DNA of 64,000 nt from Kineosporia aurantiaca JCM 3230 (GCA_000719025.1 JODP01000001.1:620001-684000); one strand, 5' to 3'. Shown: positions 41,434 through 50,967, numbered from the stretch's first letter. The notes: a model not told the origin generated them from the sequence alone. A program made the numbers and translations.

Positions 41434-42180
41434 CTACATGGCCTCGACGAAGACGTGCCGGGCCACGTCGGCCAGCAGCGCGACGCCACCCTCCGACTCG
41501 GCCGCCCGCGTCTCCGGCAGCTGGACCAGATTGACCAGGTAGCCGGTGGGGGTGCGCTGGGCCTGCACCCGGGACCCGGGAACCATGCCCGCGCCCTGCA
41601 GCTGCTTCATCAGCTCGACGTCGATCTGGAGCCGCTCGCCGAGGCGGCGGATCATCAGGTCGTTGCCGTGCTCGGGGGCGGACTGGCCGGCCGCCACCGC
41701 GTCGGGGAGGCTGAGGACGCCTTCCCGGAAGGCACCGGGCCGGGCCTGCGGGCCACCCAGCTCCTCGAGCCCGGGAATCGGATTGCCGTACGGGCTCTCC
41801 AGCGGCCCGGCCAGCATCTTCAGGAGCTTCTCCTCCACGTGGTCGCTCATCACGTGCTCCCAGCGGCAGGCCTCGTCGTGGACGAGTTCCCACTCCAGGC
41901 CGATCACGTCGAGCAGGAGGCGTTCGGCGAGCCGGTGCTTGCGCATCACCCGGGTGGCCTTGGCCCGGCCGATCTCGGTCAGTTCGAGGTGCCGGTCGCC
42001 GGACACGTGCAGCAGCCCGTCGCGTTCCATCCGGGCGACGGTCTGGGAGACCGTCGGCCCCGAGTGCCCGAGGCGCTCTGCGATCCGGGCCCGCAGCGGG
42101 ACGACGCCCTCTTCCTCGAGCTCGAAGATCGTTCTCAGATACATCTCGGTGGTGTCAATGAGGTCGCTCACAAAGGCCAT
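41434..42180 (-). CDS. DtxR/IdeR family metal-dependent regulator
   Basis: 248 residues, three domains: HTH (residues 1-75, LIDTTEMYLRTIFELEEEG, SGPTVSQTVARMERDGLL as recognition), metal-binding dimer domain (about 80-150, RKHRLAERLLLDVIGLEW and DEACRWEHVMSDHVEEKL with the His/Glu/Cys ligands; Cys present as in IdeR Cys102), and an SH3-like C-terminal domain (170-248). Represses iron- or manganese-uptake genes when metal bound. ATG 42180 with GGAGGCGG upstream. Long structured 5' region. Confidence 0.93.
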   Translation of the reverse strand: MAFVSDLIDTTEMYLRTIFELEEEGVVPLRARIAERLGHSGPTVSQTVARMERDGLLHVSGDRHLELTEIGRAKATRVMRKHRLAERLLLDVIGLEWELVHDEACRWEHVMSDHVEEKLLKMLAGPLESPYGNPIPGLEELGGPQARPGAFREGVLSLPDAVAAGQSAPEHGNDLMIRRLGERLQIDVELMKQLQGAGMVPGSRVQAQRTPTGYLVNLVQLPETRAAESEGGVALLADVARHVFVEAM

Positions 42181-42268
42181 TGTCCGCCTCCGCGCACCTG
42201 GGTGCCATCCACCAGGGGTCTGAGAGCAATTGCCGGACCGGCAGTCGGCCCTTAGGTGCCGCCCGGAT

Positions 42269-42481
42269 CCCGGTCGGCGGCCGACCGGGGGTGGACAGGC
42301 AACAGCCCGCAGGCTCGCCGGATGTTCCGGCGGTGTCCGCTGGACGAAGCGGACCCCTGCGGGCTGCGGTGACTGCCTGGTATTCCTCAGCCGCCGCCTC
42401 GACCTACGGTCGAGCAGCCGAAGAATCACTCTCGGGCTACGAGAGCAGTCCGTCCGGTATGACGGCGGCTAGAGAGCCGTC
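42269..42481. other. Multi-helix structured element, candidate cis-regulatory RNA
   Basis: Dense nested inverted repeats in the 473-bp divergent gap. CCCGGTCGG/CCGACCGGG (42269-42289). Three-way junction: P1 CAGCCCGCAGG (42303-42313)/CCTGCGGGCTG (42356-42366), enclosing P2 CGCCGGA/TCCGGCG (42316-42332) and P3 GTCCGCT/AGCGGAC (42335-42354). Then GACTG (42371)/CAGTC (42446) enclosing CTCGACC/GGTCGAG and CTCTCG/CGAGAG, and GACGGC/GCCGTC (42461-42481). Strand and family unknown. Confidence 0.55.
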
Positions 42482-42653
42482 ACCTCACGCGTCCGATGTG
42501 AAATCACTGTTCGGACCACCTCCCTTCCCGTGTGCCTAGAAGGTACGTACGCCCCTCGGCGGAAGGCAACGGGTTTTCACCCGTGGCGTACAGGAGGCGC
42601 ATGCATACCCCTCCGGGCCGACAGCGGACAGCAGGAGAGGGCATGATCGAGCG

Positions 42654-45600
42654 GTGAGCACGGCGTCCGAAGAGATCCGCACGGCACTGGCCGCGGCCGA
42701 GACCCTTCCGGTAGGACCGGAGCGGATCGCCGCGCTGGACACAGTGCTGTCCTCGGTGTCCCGGGCCGGCGGGGCCCACGAGGTCGGCCGGCTCGGCACC
42801 CGGATCCGCAGCGCCCTGCTCACCGCCTGCCTGACCGGCGGGCAGCACGGCCGGGTCCCCGAACTGCTGGGCTGGCTGACCGCACGCTACGACGAGGCCC
42901 CGGCCTGGATGGACGAGCAGCTGCGCCGCCAGGTCCTGGCCAACCTGGCCGAGGCCGCCGCCGGACTCCTGGCCTACCCGGACGTCTCCCGCTCCCTGAT
43001 CAACCACATCACCACCGGCGCCGAGCAGCGCTACGCCGACGCCGGGGAACCGGCCGGCCCGGTGCTGCGCGCCCGGTTCCTGTTCATCCGGCACGTCCAG
43101 GGCATCCAGGCCGCGAGCTCGGCCCTGGAGACCTGGCTCGAGGCCGGGCCCTCGCCGGTGGGCATCGGCTGCCCGGACTGCGAACGGGCCGAGCAGGTGC
43201 GGGGCCTGGTCGAGCTGGGCAGCTACCAACGGGCCATCGAGCACGCCGGGCCGGTGCTGCGGGCCCCGGGCTCGGGGTGCGCGGCCCAGCCCGCCGGGAT
43301 GATCGGCGCGGTCATGCCCGCCCTGCTGCGCTCCGGCCTGGTCGGGGCCGCGGCCGCGGAACACGTGCGGGCGGTCCGGCTGATCCAGGCCCAGCTGGCG
43401 ACGGCCACCGTGGCTGCGGCGGTCTCGGCCTCGGGAGCGGCTTCGCGGCTGGCTTCCGGTTCTTCCTTCTTCAAGGCCCCCAGCGCTCCTGGCGTCGCTG
43501 GGGTCTCAGGCGGCTCGAGCGATGCGTTGCCGGGTACCGGTTCACAGCCGACCACGGGTCATCTGCACACTGGTTCCCATCCCGCTGCTGGGCCTCAGAC
43601 CACCGGCTCTCAACCGGGCTCTCCCGGCCATCTTTCGGCCACGGGCCCCCAGCCTCACACCGGCCTTCCCCCGGCCTCCGGCCCTCACCCGACCACGGGC
43701 TCTCTTTCCACCACCGGCTCACAACCAGCCACCGGGGCTTCCCCAGCCACGGGGTCTTCCCCAGCCACCGGGGCCTACCCCGCCACCGGCCCGCACTCTG
43801 CCACCGGCTCATCCCCAGCCACTGGCCCCATCCCCACCACCGAGCCTGGACGCACCATCGCGCCCGCGACCGATTTCGCCTCAACCACCGGCTCGCACCC
43901 AGCCACCGGGCCCATCCCCACCGCCGAGTCTGGAAGCACCACGGGCCCCGCTCGCGCCCGCGGTTCCCTCCCGACCACCGGCCCCATTCCCGCGACCGGG
44001 TCCTTCCCTGCCAGCGGCTCGCACCCAGCCAGCGGCTCGCACCCAGCCAGCAGCTCCCACCCAGCCACCGGCCCCATCCCCACCACTGAGCCTGGAAACA
44101 CCACTGGCCCCGCTCCCACCCGCGGTTCCCTCCCGACCACCGGCCCCATCCCCACGACCGGCTCCTCCCCAGCCACCGGCTCACAGCCGGCCAGCGGCTC
44201 CCACCCAGCCACCGGCTCCATCCCCACCACTGAGCCTGGAAGCACCACTGGCCCCGCTCCCGTCCATGGTTCCCTCTCAACGACGGGCCCCATCCCCACA
44301 ACCGGCTCCCACTCAGCCACCGGGCCCATCCCCACGACCGGGCCTGGAAGCACCACTGCCCCCGGTCCCGCCCGCGGTTCCCTTCCGACCACCGGGCCCA
44401 TCCCCACAACCGGGTCCTTCTCTACGTCCGGTTCACACCCAGCCACCGGTTCACACCCAGCCAGCGGCTCCCACCCAGCCACGGGCCCCATCCCCACGAC
44501 CGGCTCCTCCCCAGCCACCGGCTCTTTCCCCGCGACAGGCTCCTTCCCCGCCACCGCCTCCTCCCCACCCACCGGTTCCTTCCCCGCGACAGGCTCTTTC
44601 CCCGCGGCAGGCTCCTTCCCCGCCACCGGTTCCTTCCCCGCCACCGGCGCCCTCCCGGTCGCCGGAGCCCTGAACATCACCGGGACGACCGCAGCAGACC
44701 TGGCCGCCGGAGACCTCCGAGCCGCCACCGCCCTGCACGACACCGGCGCGGCCGACCAGCTCCTGGTCTGCGCCCGCACCGGACGGTTGCGGCACGGCCT
44801 GGATCTGCTGCGCGAATGGCTGCCTGCGCTGAGCCGGATCCGTGAGCCGCTGGAACGGCTGGAGACCGCGGCGGCGATCTCGCGGCTGGTCTGGAGCCTG
44901 ACCGAGGCCGGGCGGGCCACGGAGGTGGTGTTGCCGGCCGCGCGGGCCAGCACGCTGCCCGTCGGGCTGGCGGTTTCCACCGATCTCACCGTGTCCTTGC
45001 TCGGAGAGCGGGTGCTGGCCGAGAGCAGCCGTCTGGCCAAGATTTTCGACCGTAGGAACGAGACCACGACGGTTGGGGACCGGCTGCGCGAGACGCTCGG
45101 CTCGGGCAGTCTGCCCGACCTGCCGTTGGAGGCGTTCGAGCGAGCCGGACTGCCGGAGTGGGCGCCGGCGCCCTCGCGGGGGCGCCGGGCCGACCAGGAC
45201 GGCGAGCCGGCCGACGTCACGCTGTTGGCCAAGGAGTTCGAGGACGGGCTGCGGGCCGACTCGGCCGAGGCGATGCAGGCCGTCCTGACCGCCTGGGGCA
45301 CCCAGCGGACAGCGACCGACCCAAACCCAGGTGCGGATCCGGACGTTGTGCGGGCCGCGGCCCGGCTGGACGGGTGGCTGGCCCTGGACCAGATCTCCAC
45401 GCACCCGGTCGATCCCGGTCTTCAGCCGCCACCGGAGGCGCTGGCCCGGTTGGAGGCCGCGAACGCCGCCACCCAGCGGATGCGGGCGGCCGGGCTGGTG
45501 CTGGAGTCGCTGCTGCACGACCAGGCCTGCGTGCTCGCGGCAGCGCAGAGCCGGCTGATGGAGCCCGGTGCGGCGATGGACCGGATCGAGGAGCTGACCG

Positions 45601-47480
45601 CCGAGGTGGCCGGAGTGGGGTCCGGGCCGGATCTCGGCGAGGCGTTGTCCCGGCTGGTACTGGCCCGCGAGATCGCCGCGCACGCCGGGGTGCCGGTACC
45701 GGCCCAGATCTCCGAGCTGGTGCCGATGCACGGCGCGGTGCCGGAGGCGGCCACCGCGTTGCTGCCGGTCGACCCGCCGGTGGACGAGGACGAGGTGCTC
45801 GCCGCGCTGGAGGCCCAGGCCGAGGACGAGCTCGAGGTCCAGCCGATCCACGACCCGTCGGTGGCCGAGGCGTTCGGCCCGGCATCGATGCCGACCTCCC
45901 TGCTCGGCCCGTTCATCACCACGCCGATCCGGGTCACTCCTTCGGAATCGCCCGGCCACCGGCCGTTCCCGGAGGACGACGACACCGGGCGGCCCCGGCG
46001 CCGGCTGGACGCGATCGAGAAACTGCGCGCCCAGATGTCACCGGAGGAGATCCAGGAGCTGGCGCACACCCTCGACCTGGTCAACTTCGACCCGCTCGAG
46101 ACCGCGGTGGCCCAGCTGCGATCGGTACCACCGGAACGTCTGGAGCACCGGCACCTGCGGGCGCTGACCCGGATGCTGCGCCTGCGCGCCCGGGACGAGC
46201 CCCGCCCCACCGCGATCAGCACGTTGATGCAGGCCATCGCCACCCTGCCGGAAGGGGTGCGCCCGCTGGAGCGGGCCCAGGCCGGGGCCGATCTGGCCAC
46301 GGTGCTGGCCGAGACTGATCCGGGAGCCGCCCTGGCGGTCTGGCAGCACGCCGTGGAGGACGCCGAAAGGTCCGGCGAAGGGCCGGTTCTCGGCACTCTG
46401 CTGGCGGCCTCAGCGATGCTCCGGCACCGCACCGGCGAGGCCTCCCTGGCCGCCGCCGACCTGGCCCGGGCAGTGCCCCTGCTGGACCGGTTCGCACCAG
46501 CCGCCCTGGCCGGGCAGTGCCGGGTGGACCTGTCCCGGGTGCTGCTCGAGCTGGACCGGCCGTTCGCGGCCGCCGCGGCCGCCGAGGCCGCGCTGGCCGA
46601 CGTGGTCGAGGGGCTGCGGGCCGACGGGCTGGAGACCCCGCCGGTGAAACGGGAGAACGCGGCGCCGGACGAGGTGGAGCCGATCGAGGGGGAGATCTCG
46701 CCGGAGGTGGCCTCAAGGATGCATCTGGCCGGGGCCGCGGCGTTCGCGGCGGCCGAGGCGAACTCGACCGCCGGCACCCCGGGACCGGCTCGCCGCCTGG
46801 CCATCCGCAGCGCCCAATGGCACGCCCGCAACGGAAATCCGATCGGTCAGGCCGAGGCCTGGCAGCTGGCCGCCCGGGTGGCCGGGCGGCCGGGACGGGT
46901 GGCCGCCGACCTGTTGCGGGCCGCCGAACTGGCCGAGGCCGGCGGGGACTGGGCGCGGGCCGCGACCTGCCGACGGGAACGGGTCACCGCGGTGCGCGCC
47001 GAGGTCGGCGACGAGGCGGCGCTGGACGCCCTGGACGAGGCCGACGAGACGCTCCAGGGCTGGGCCGACTCGCTCTCCGGCCGCCGGGTGGCGCCGGAGG
47101 AGCGGGAGAAGGCCGAGCACCAGATGCGCTGGCACCGGGTCGCGGTGGCCGAGCAGCGGGCCCGGCTTCTGGCCCTGGCCGGGTACTTCGGTGAGGCGAT
47201 GGAGGTGGCCGAGCCGCTGGTGGAGGAGTACCAGCAACTCGGCGACACCTGGTCGGCCCGCGATCTGCAGGGCCTGCGCGGTCAGCTCCGGGCCGAACTC
47301 GGCGACCTGGAAGGGGCGGTGAGCGATCTGAACAAGGCCGCGGCCGCGGCCCAGGCGGTGGGCGAAGGGGAGCAGACGCACGGCCTCGGCGCCCGGCTGG
47401 CCGCGGTGCTCGGGGGCGCCGGGCGGGACGACGAGGCCGAAGCCGCCTGGACCCGTTTCTGCGAACCCAACGAGAGCTGA
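42654..47480 (+). CDS. Giant TPR-like helical-repeat protein with Pro/Thr/Ser/Gly-rich insert
   Basis: 1608 residues. Residues 1-275 and 675-1608 are alpha-helical and resemble actinobacterial TPR proteins (ALEAAAEAALADVVEG, DLARAVPLLDRFAPAALAGQ, AAELAEAGGDWARAATCRRE as typical helix pairs). Between them, residues about 290-672 are PxTGS-type low-complexity repeats. A CPDCERAEQV motif (about 165-175) near the N-terminus could hold metal or disulfide. No signal peptide or TM, so cytosolic. Start GTG 42654 overlaps the TGA of a four-codon ORF (ATG 42643) which owns the AGGAG ribosome site. Confidence 0.8.
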   Translation: MSTASEEIRTALAAAETLPVGPERIAALDTVLSSVSRAGGAHEVGRLGTRIRSALLTACLTGGQHGRVPELLGWLTARYDEAPAWMDEQLRRQVLANLAEAAAGLLAYPDVSRSLINHITTGAEQRYADAGEPAGPVLRARFLFIRHVQGIQAASSALETWLEAGPSPVGIGCPDCERAEQVRGLVELGSYQRAIEHAGPVLRAPGSGCAAQPAGMIGAVMPALLRSGLVGAAAAEHVRAVRLIQAQLATATVAAAVSASGAASRLASGSSFFKAPSAPGVAGVSGGSSDALPGTGSQPTTGHLHTGSHPAAGPQTTGSQPGSPGHLSATGPQPHTGLPPASGPHPTTGSLSTTGSQPATGASPATGSSPATGAYPATGPHSATGSSPATGPIPTTEPGRTIAPATDFASTTGSHPATGPIPTAESGSTTGPARARGSLPTTGPIPATGSFPASGSHPASGSHPASSSHPATGPIPTTEPGNTTGPAPTRGSLPTTGPIPTTGSSPATGSQPASGSHPATGSIPTTEPGSTTGPAPVHGSLSTTGPIPTTGSHSATGPIPTTGPGSTTAPGPARGSLPTTGPIPTTGSFSTSGSHPATGSHPASGSHPATGPIPTTGSSPATGSFPATGSFPATASSPPTGSFPATGSFPAAGSFPATGSFPATGALPVAGALNITGTTAADLAAGDLRAATALHDTGAADQLLVCARTGRLRHGLDLLREWLPALSRIREPLERLETAAAISRLVWSLTEAGRATEVVLPAARASTLPVGLAVSTDLTVSLLGERVLAESSRLAKIFDRRNETTTVGDRLRETLGSGSLPDLPLEAFERAGLPEWAPAPSRGRRADQDGEPADVTLLAKEFEDGLRADSAEAMQAVLTAWGTQRTATDPNPGADPDVVRAAARLDGWLALDQISTHPVDPGLQPPPEALARLEAANAATQRMRAAGLVLESLLHDQACVLAAAQSRLMEPGAAMDRIEELTAEVAGVGSGPDLGEALSRLVLAREIAAHAGVPVPAQISELVPMHGAVPEAATALLPVDPPVDEDEVLAALEAQAEDELEVQPIHDPSVAEAFGPASMPTSLLGPFITTPIRVTPSESPGHRPFPEDDDTGRPRRRLDAIEKLRAQMSPEEIQELAHTLDLVNFDPLETAVAQLRSVPPERLEHRHLRALTRMLRLRARDEPRPTAISTLMQAIATLPEGVRPLERAQAGADLATVLAETDPGAALAVWQHAVEDAERSGEGPVLGTLLAASAMLRHRTGEASLAAADLARAVPLLDRFAPAALAGQCRVDLSRVLLELDRPFAAAAAAEAALADVVEGLRADGLETPPVKRENAAPDEVEPIEGEISPEVASRMHLAGAAAFAAAEANSTAGTPGPARRLAIRSAQWHARNGNPIGQAEAWQLAARVAGRPGRVAADLLRAAELAEAGGDWARAATCRRERVTAVRAEVGDEAALDALDEADETLQGWADSLSGRRVAPEEREKAEHQMRWHRVAVAEQRARLLALAGYFGEAMEVAEPLVEEYQQLGDTWSARDLQGLRGQLRAELGDLEGAVSDLNKAAAAAQAVGEGEQTHGLGARLAAVLGGAGRDDEAEAAWTRFCEPNES
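43520..44670 (+). repeat. Degenerate tandem coding repeats (PATGS/PTTGP type)
   Basis: About 1.15 kb of imperfect tandem repeats inside the giant gene, with recurring modules ATGPIPTTEPG, TTGPAP, RGSLPTTGPIP and ATGSFPATGSFPATGS. Repeated DNA such as CCAGCCACCGG and CCCATCCCCACC is visible many times. Expect length variation between strains. Confidence 0.85.
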
Positions 47481-47501
47481 TCGGCGTCCCTCATTGTTGA
47501 T

Positions 47502-48233
47502 CTAAGGCTCTTTTCGGACGATCTGCCACGCCTCGGGCTCGTCGAGCAGGGGTAAGGGGGCGTCGGGACCGATCCGGATCTGCTCCGGATCGAGACCGGC
47601 GGGCAGGAAGACCAGCCGGTCGTGCATCCGGGAGGGCTGGCCCTGCCAGAACTCCACCTCGACCGGCCGCACCAGAAACCCACCCCAGTTCGGCGGCACC
47701 GGCACGTCGTCCTCCCGACCGGTGTCCGGCCAGCGCTCGCTGAATTCCCGCCAGCGATCGGCAAAGTCGGCCCGGGAGGCCGCCACCCGAGACTGATGAC
47801 TGGCCCAGGCGCCGATCCGCGATCCCCAGGGCCGGGAGCGGAAGTACTCGACGGTGGTGTGCTCCGCCACCCGTTCCACGACGCCCCGCACGGTGACCTG
47901 GCGGTGCAACGGCATCCAGACCAGATCGAGCGCGGCGACCGGGTTGGCGGTCAGCTCGGTGGCCTTGCGGGAGCCGTAGTTGGTGAAGAACACGAAGCCC
48001 AGCCGCTCGGCGTGTTTGAGCAGCACGGTCCGGACCGAGGGGACGCCGTGGGCGTCCACGGTGGCCACGGCCATGGCGTTCGGCTCACTCACCTCGGGGT
48101 GGGCCAGAGCCTGGTCGTACCAGTCCCGGAACTGCTTGAGCGGGGTGCCCGCCAGCTCGCCCTCGCCCAGTCCGGGGACCTGGTAGGACTGCCGCTGGGT
48201 GCTGAACGCCGGGTCGACGTGCTCGATGCTCAT
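47502..48233 (-). CDS. pdxH: Pyridoxamine 5'-phosphate oxidase
   Basis: 243 residues. FMN-dependent oxidation of pyridoxine/pyridoxamine 5'-phosphate to PLP. Markers: NAMAVATVDAHGVPSVRTVL, GFVFFTNYGSRKATEL (FMN phosphate site), SRPWGSRIGAWASHQS (family SRPxxSRIGAW), and the C-terminal VEFWQGQPSRMHDRLVF (WQG...R.HDR). ATG 48233, divergent from citrate synthase. PLP also feeds the SerC aminotransferase two genes away. Confidence 0.95.
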   Translation of the reverse strand: MSIEHVDPAFSTQRQSYQVPGLGEGELAGTPLKQFRDWYDQALAHPEVSEPNAMAVATVDAHGVPSVRTVLLKHAERLGFVFFTNYGSRKATELTANPVAALDLVWMPLHRQVTVRGVVERVAEHTTVEYFRSRPWGSRIGAWASHQSRVAASRADFADRWREFSERWPDTGREDDVPVPPNWGGFLVRPVEVEFWQGQPSRMHDRLVFLPAGLDPEQIRIGPDAPLPLLDEPEAWQIVRKEP

Positions 48234-48375
48234 GGCGCCAGTCTGCCGTGCAGCGGCTACCTTCCGACCACCCGCAGAAAATGTGGCCCAGGCAATGCCC
48301 GGAGCCCTCCTCAGAACCTCTTGACTGCGTTCCACTTGCCGGTAGGAGACAAACCACCAGACAAGGGAGTTCGAG

Positions 48376-49473
48376 ATGGGCGAGTTCGTACCGGGCCTGG
48401 AGGGCGTCATCGCCTTCGAGACCGCGATCGCCGAGCCCGACCGGGACGGCGGCGCCCTGCGGTATCGCGGTGTCGACCTGGTCGACCTGGCCGGGCGGGT
48501 CGACTTCGGCCACGTCTGGGGTCTGCTGGTGGACAACGCGTTCGCCCCCGGGCTGCCGCCGGCCGAGCCGTTCCCGCTACCGGTGCACACCGGCGACGTG
48601 CGGGTGGACGTGCAGAGCGCCCTGGCCCAGCTGGCGCCGCTGTGGGGGTTCAAGCCGCTGCTGGACATCGACGTCGCGCAGGCGCGGGACGACCTGGCCC
48701 GGGCCTCGGTGATGGCGCTGTCGTTCGTGGCCCAGTCGGCCCGGGGTCAGAACACGCCGATGGTGCCGCAGAAGACGGTCGACGCGGGAAAGACGATCAC
48801 CGAGCGGTTCATGATCCGCTGGCGCGGGGAGCCGGACCCGCGGCACGTCGAAGCAGTGGACGCGTACTGGGTCTCGGCCGCGGAACACGGGATGAACGCC
48901 TCCACCTTCACCGCCCGGGTGATCGCCTCGACCGGCGCCGACGTGGCCGCCGCCCTGTCCGGGGCGGTCGGGGCGATGTCCGGGCCGCTGCACGGCGGGG
49001 CTCCGTCCCGGGTGCTGCACATGCTCGAAGGGGTGGAGCGGCGGGGCGACGCGCTGGCCTATGTGAAGGAGGTGCTCGATCGCGGGGAGCGGCTGATGGG
49101 CTTCGGGCACCGGGTCTACCGGGCCGAGGACCCGCGGGCCCAGGTGCTGCGCTCCACCGCCGAGCGGCTCGGGGCGCCCCGGTACGAGGTGGCCCGGGCG
49201 CTGGAGCAGGCCGCGCTGAGCGAGTTGCAGGCCCGGCGGCCGGATCGGGTGCTGGCCACCAACGTGGAGTTCTGGGCGGCCGTGATGCTGGACTTCGCCG
49301 AGGTGCCGGCCCGGATGTTCACGCCGATGTTCACCTGCGCGCGAACCGCCGGGTGGTCGGCGCACATTGTCGAACAGAAGGCCACCGGCCGGCTGATCCG
49401 TCCGTCGGCGCGCTACATCGGCGAGGGGCCGCGCGGGGTCGAGGCGGTCGAGGGCTTCTCGGTCCTGGGGTAA
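48376..49473 (+). CDS. Citrate synthase (type II, citA-like)
   Basis: 365 residues, the short type of citrate synthase. Active-site His in AEHGMNASTF (about 175) and GPLHGGAPSRVL (about 208), Asp in EFWAAVMLDFAEVPARMF (about 313), and GFGHRVYRAEDPRA. Condenses oxaloacetate with acetyl-CoA; the second actinobacterial paralogue is usually elsewhere. ATG 48376. SerC follows 71 bp downstream. Confidence 0.92.
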   Translation: MGEFVPGLEGVIAFETAIAEPDRDGGALRYRGVDLVDLAGRVDFGHVWGLLVDNAFAPGLPPAEPFPLPVHTGDVRVDVQSALAQLAPLWGFKPLLDIDVAQARDDLARASVMALSFVAQSARGQNTPMVPQKTVDAGKTITERFMIRWRGEPDPRHVEAVDAYWVSAAEHGMNASTFTARVIASTGADVAAALSGAVGAMSGPLHGGAPSRVLHMLEGVERRGDALAYVKEVLDRGERLMGFGHRVYRAEDPRAQVLRSTAERLGAPRYEVARALEQAALSELQARRPDRVLATNVEFWAAVMLDFAEVPARMFTPMFTCARTAGWSAHIVEQKATGRLIRPSARYIGEGPRGVEAVEGFSVLG

Positions 49474-49544
49474 ACCCGTTCGTGACGGCGGTGGGCAGCC
49501 TGCGACACTGGGCGACCCACCGCTCGTCAGGAAGGGTCGCCCGG

Positions 49545-50672
49545 GTGAGTACGCCTGAGTCCATCGTCATCCCGGAGGGGCTGCGGCCCGCCGACGGCCG
49601 CTTCGGCTCCGGCCCCAGCAAGATCCGGCCCGAGCAGGTGGCCTTCCTGGCCTCGATCGAGCGCACCGTGCTGGGCACCTCGCACCGTCAGGCCCCGGTG
49701 AAGGCCCTGGTCGGCCGGGTCCGGGCCGGGCTGGCCGAGCTGTTCGCGCTGCCCGACGGCTACGAGGTGGTGCTCGGCAACGGCGGGTCCAACGCGTTCT
49801 GGGACATCGCCGCCTTCAACCTGGTCCGCGACCGGGCCCAGCACGTCACCTTCGGCGAGTTCTCGGCCAAGTTCGCCGCGGTCACCGCCAAGGCCCCGTT
49901 CCTCGGCGACCCCTCGGTGATCGAGGCGCCGGCCGGGGGTGTGGCCCAGGCCCGGGCCGAGGCGGGGGTGGACGCCTACGCCTGGCCGCAGAACGAGACC
50001 TCGACCGGGGTGATGGCCCCGGTGCTGCGGGTGCCCGGCGCGGACGAGGACGCGCTGATGCTGATCGACGCGACTTCCGGCGCGGGCGGCCTGCCGGTCG
50101 ACGTCGCGCAGACCGACGCCTACTACTTCGCCCCGCAGAAGAGCTTCGCCTCCGACGGCGGCCTCTGGCTGGCCCTGCTCTCCCCCGCCGGCCTGGAACG
50201 CAGCGCCTCGATCGCCGCGTCCGGCCGCTACGTACCGGACTTCCTCGACCTCGAGACCGCGATCGACAACTCCCGGAAGAACCAGACCGTGAACACCCCG
50301 GCGGTGGCCACGCTGGCGATGATGGCCGCGCAGATCGACTGGATGCTGGGCAACGGTGGGCTGGGCTGGATCACCGCCCGCACCGCGGACTCCAGCGAGC
50401 GGATCTACACCTGGGCGGAGAAGGCCGCCTACGCCACGCCCTTCGTCGCCGATCCGGCGGCGCGCAGTCAGGTGGTGGCCACCGTGGACTTCGACGGGGT
50501 GGACGCGGCGGTGATCGCCGGGGTGCTGCGGGCGAACGGGATCGTGGACGTGGAGCCCTACCGCAAGCTGGGCCGCAACCAGTTGCGGATCGCGGTGTAC
50601 CCGGCGGTCGAGCCGGACGATGTGAGTGCCTTGCTGGCCTGCGTCGAGTACGTGGTGGAGCAGCTGGCCTGA
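49545..50672 (+). CDS. serC: Phosphoserine aminotransferase
   Basis: 375 residues, actinobacterial-type SerC: RFGSGPSKIRPEQ (opening), GTSHRQAPVK, LGNGGSNAFWDIAAFNL, IDATSGAGGLPVDV and YYFAPQKSFASDGGLW with the PLP Lys, then NTPAVATLAMM. Transfers the amino group to 3-phosphohydroxypyruvate in serine synthesis. GTG 49545 with AGGAAGGG upstream. Followed by a terminator. Confidence 0.95.
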   Translation: MSTPESIVIPEGLRPADGRFGSGPSKIRPEQVAFLASIERTVLGTSHRQAPVKALVGRVRAGLAELFALPDGYEVVLGNGGSNAFWDIAAFNLVRDRAQHVTFGEFSAKFAAVTAKAPFLGDPSVIEAPAGGVAQARAEAGVDAYAWPQNETSTGVMAPVLRVPGADEDALMLIDATSGAGGLPVDVAQTDAYYFAPQKSFASDGGLWLALLSPAGLERSASIAASGRYVPDFLDLETAIDNSRKNQTVNTPAVATLAMMAAQIDWMLGNGGLGWITARTADSSERIYTWAEKAAYATPFVADPAARSQVVATVDFDGVDAAVIAGVLRANGIVDVEPYRKLGRNQLRIAVYPAVEPDDVSALLACVEYVVEQLA

Positions 50673-50690
50673 CGTAACCGAATCGATACC

Positions 50691-50719
50691 ACGCCCCCGG
50701 GTCACCGACCCGGGGGCGT
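50691..50719 (+). terminator. Intrinsic terminator after serC
   Basis: ACGCCCCCGGGT (50691) and ACCCGGGGGCGT (50708) form a perfect 12-bp stem with a 5-nt loop, followed by TTTTCC. A textbook rho-independent terminator. Confidence 0.9.
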
Positions 50720-50810
50720 TTTCCGTGGTCAGAGCGCCGGTTTGTAACGGCACGTTGACAGCGTCACCGACCGGTCACCGAGATTCGCTCCACAAACCCG
50801 GCTTTTCCTC

Positions 50811-50967
50811 TATTCTCTAGTTGAGCGATAGAGTTAATGTATGGTTACCGCAGCCCGGATCGCCCCGACGGATCCGGCTCCGAACCTGTCGCACCTGAAC
50901 CGCCTGATCCTCGTCCGGACCATGGGCCCGCGCACGGGCCCGTAAACAGAGTTGGAGTCCCCCCGAG
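50811..50967 (+). promoter_or_regulatory. Leader of the sulfate operon with inverted repeat and upstream ORFs
   Basis: TATTCT (50811) may be a -10 box. CTCTA (50815-50819) and TAGAG (50829-50833) flank GTTGAGCGA, an operator-like AT-rich site. Two overlapping small ORFs follow: ATG 50841 to TAA 50943-50945 (34 codons) and ATG 50837, 44 codons, whose TGA overlaps the binding-protein ATG at 50968. A hairpin GGGCCCG/CGGGCCC (50924-50941) sits at the end. Confidence 0.5.

Noticed and set aside
42181..42500. M-box (ykoK) magnesium riboswitch on the minus strand
   Set aside because: GGTGACGGCTC looked similar to the M-box start, but the conserved GACGCCAAxGGGTC core and the 3' GTGCTAAAGCTC block are missing.
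47622..49544. Long N-terminal extension of the serC frame
   Set aside because: It runs antisense to pdxH and out of frame through citrate synthase; GTG 49545 with a good ribosome site fits SerC length.
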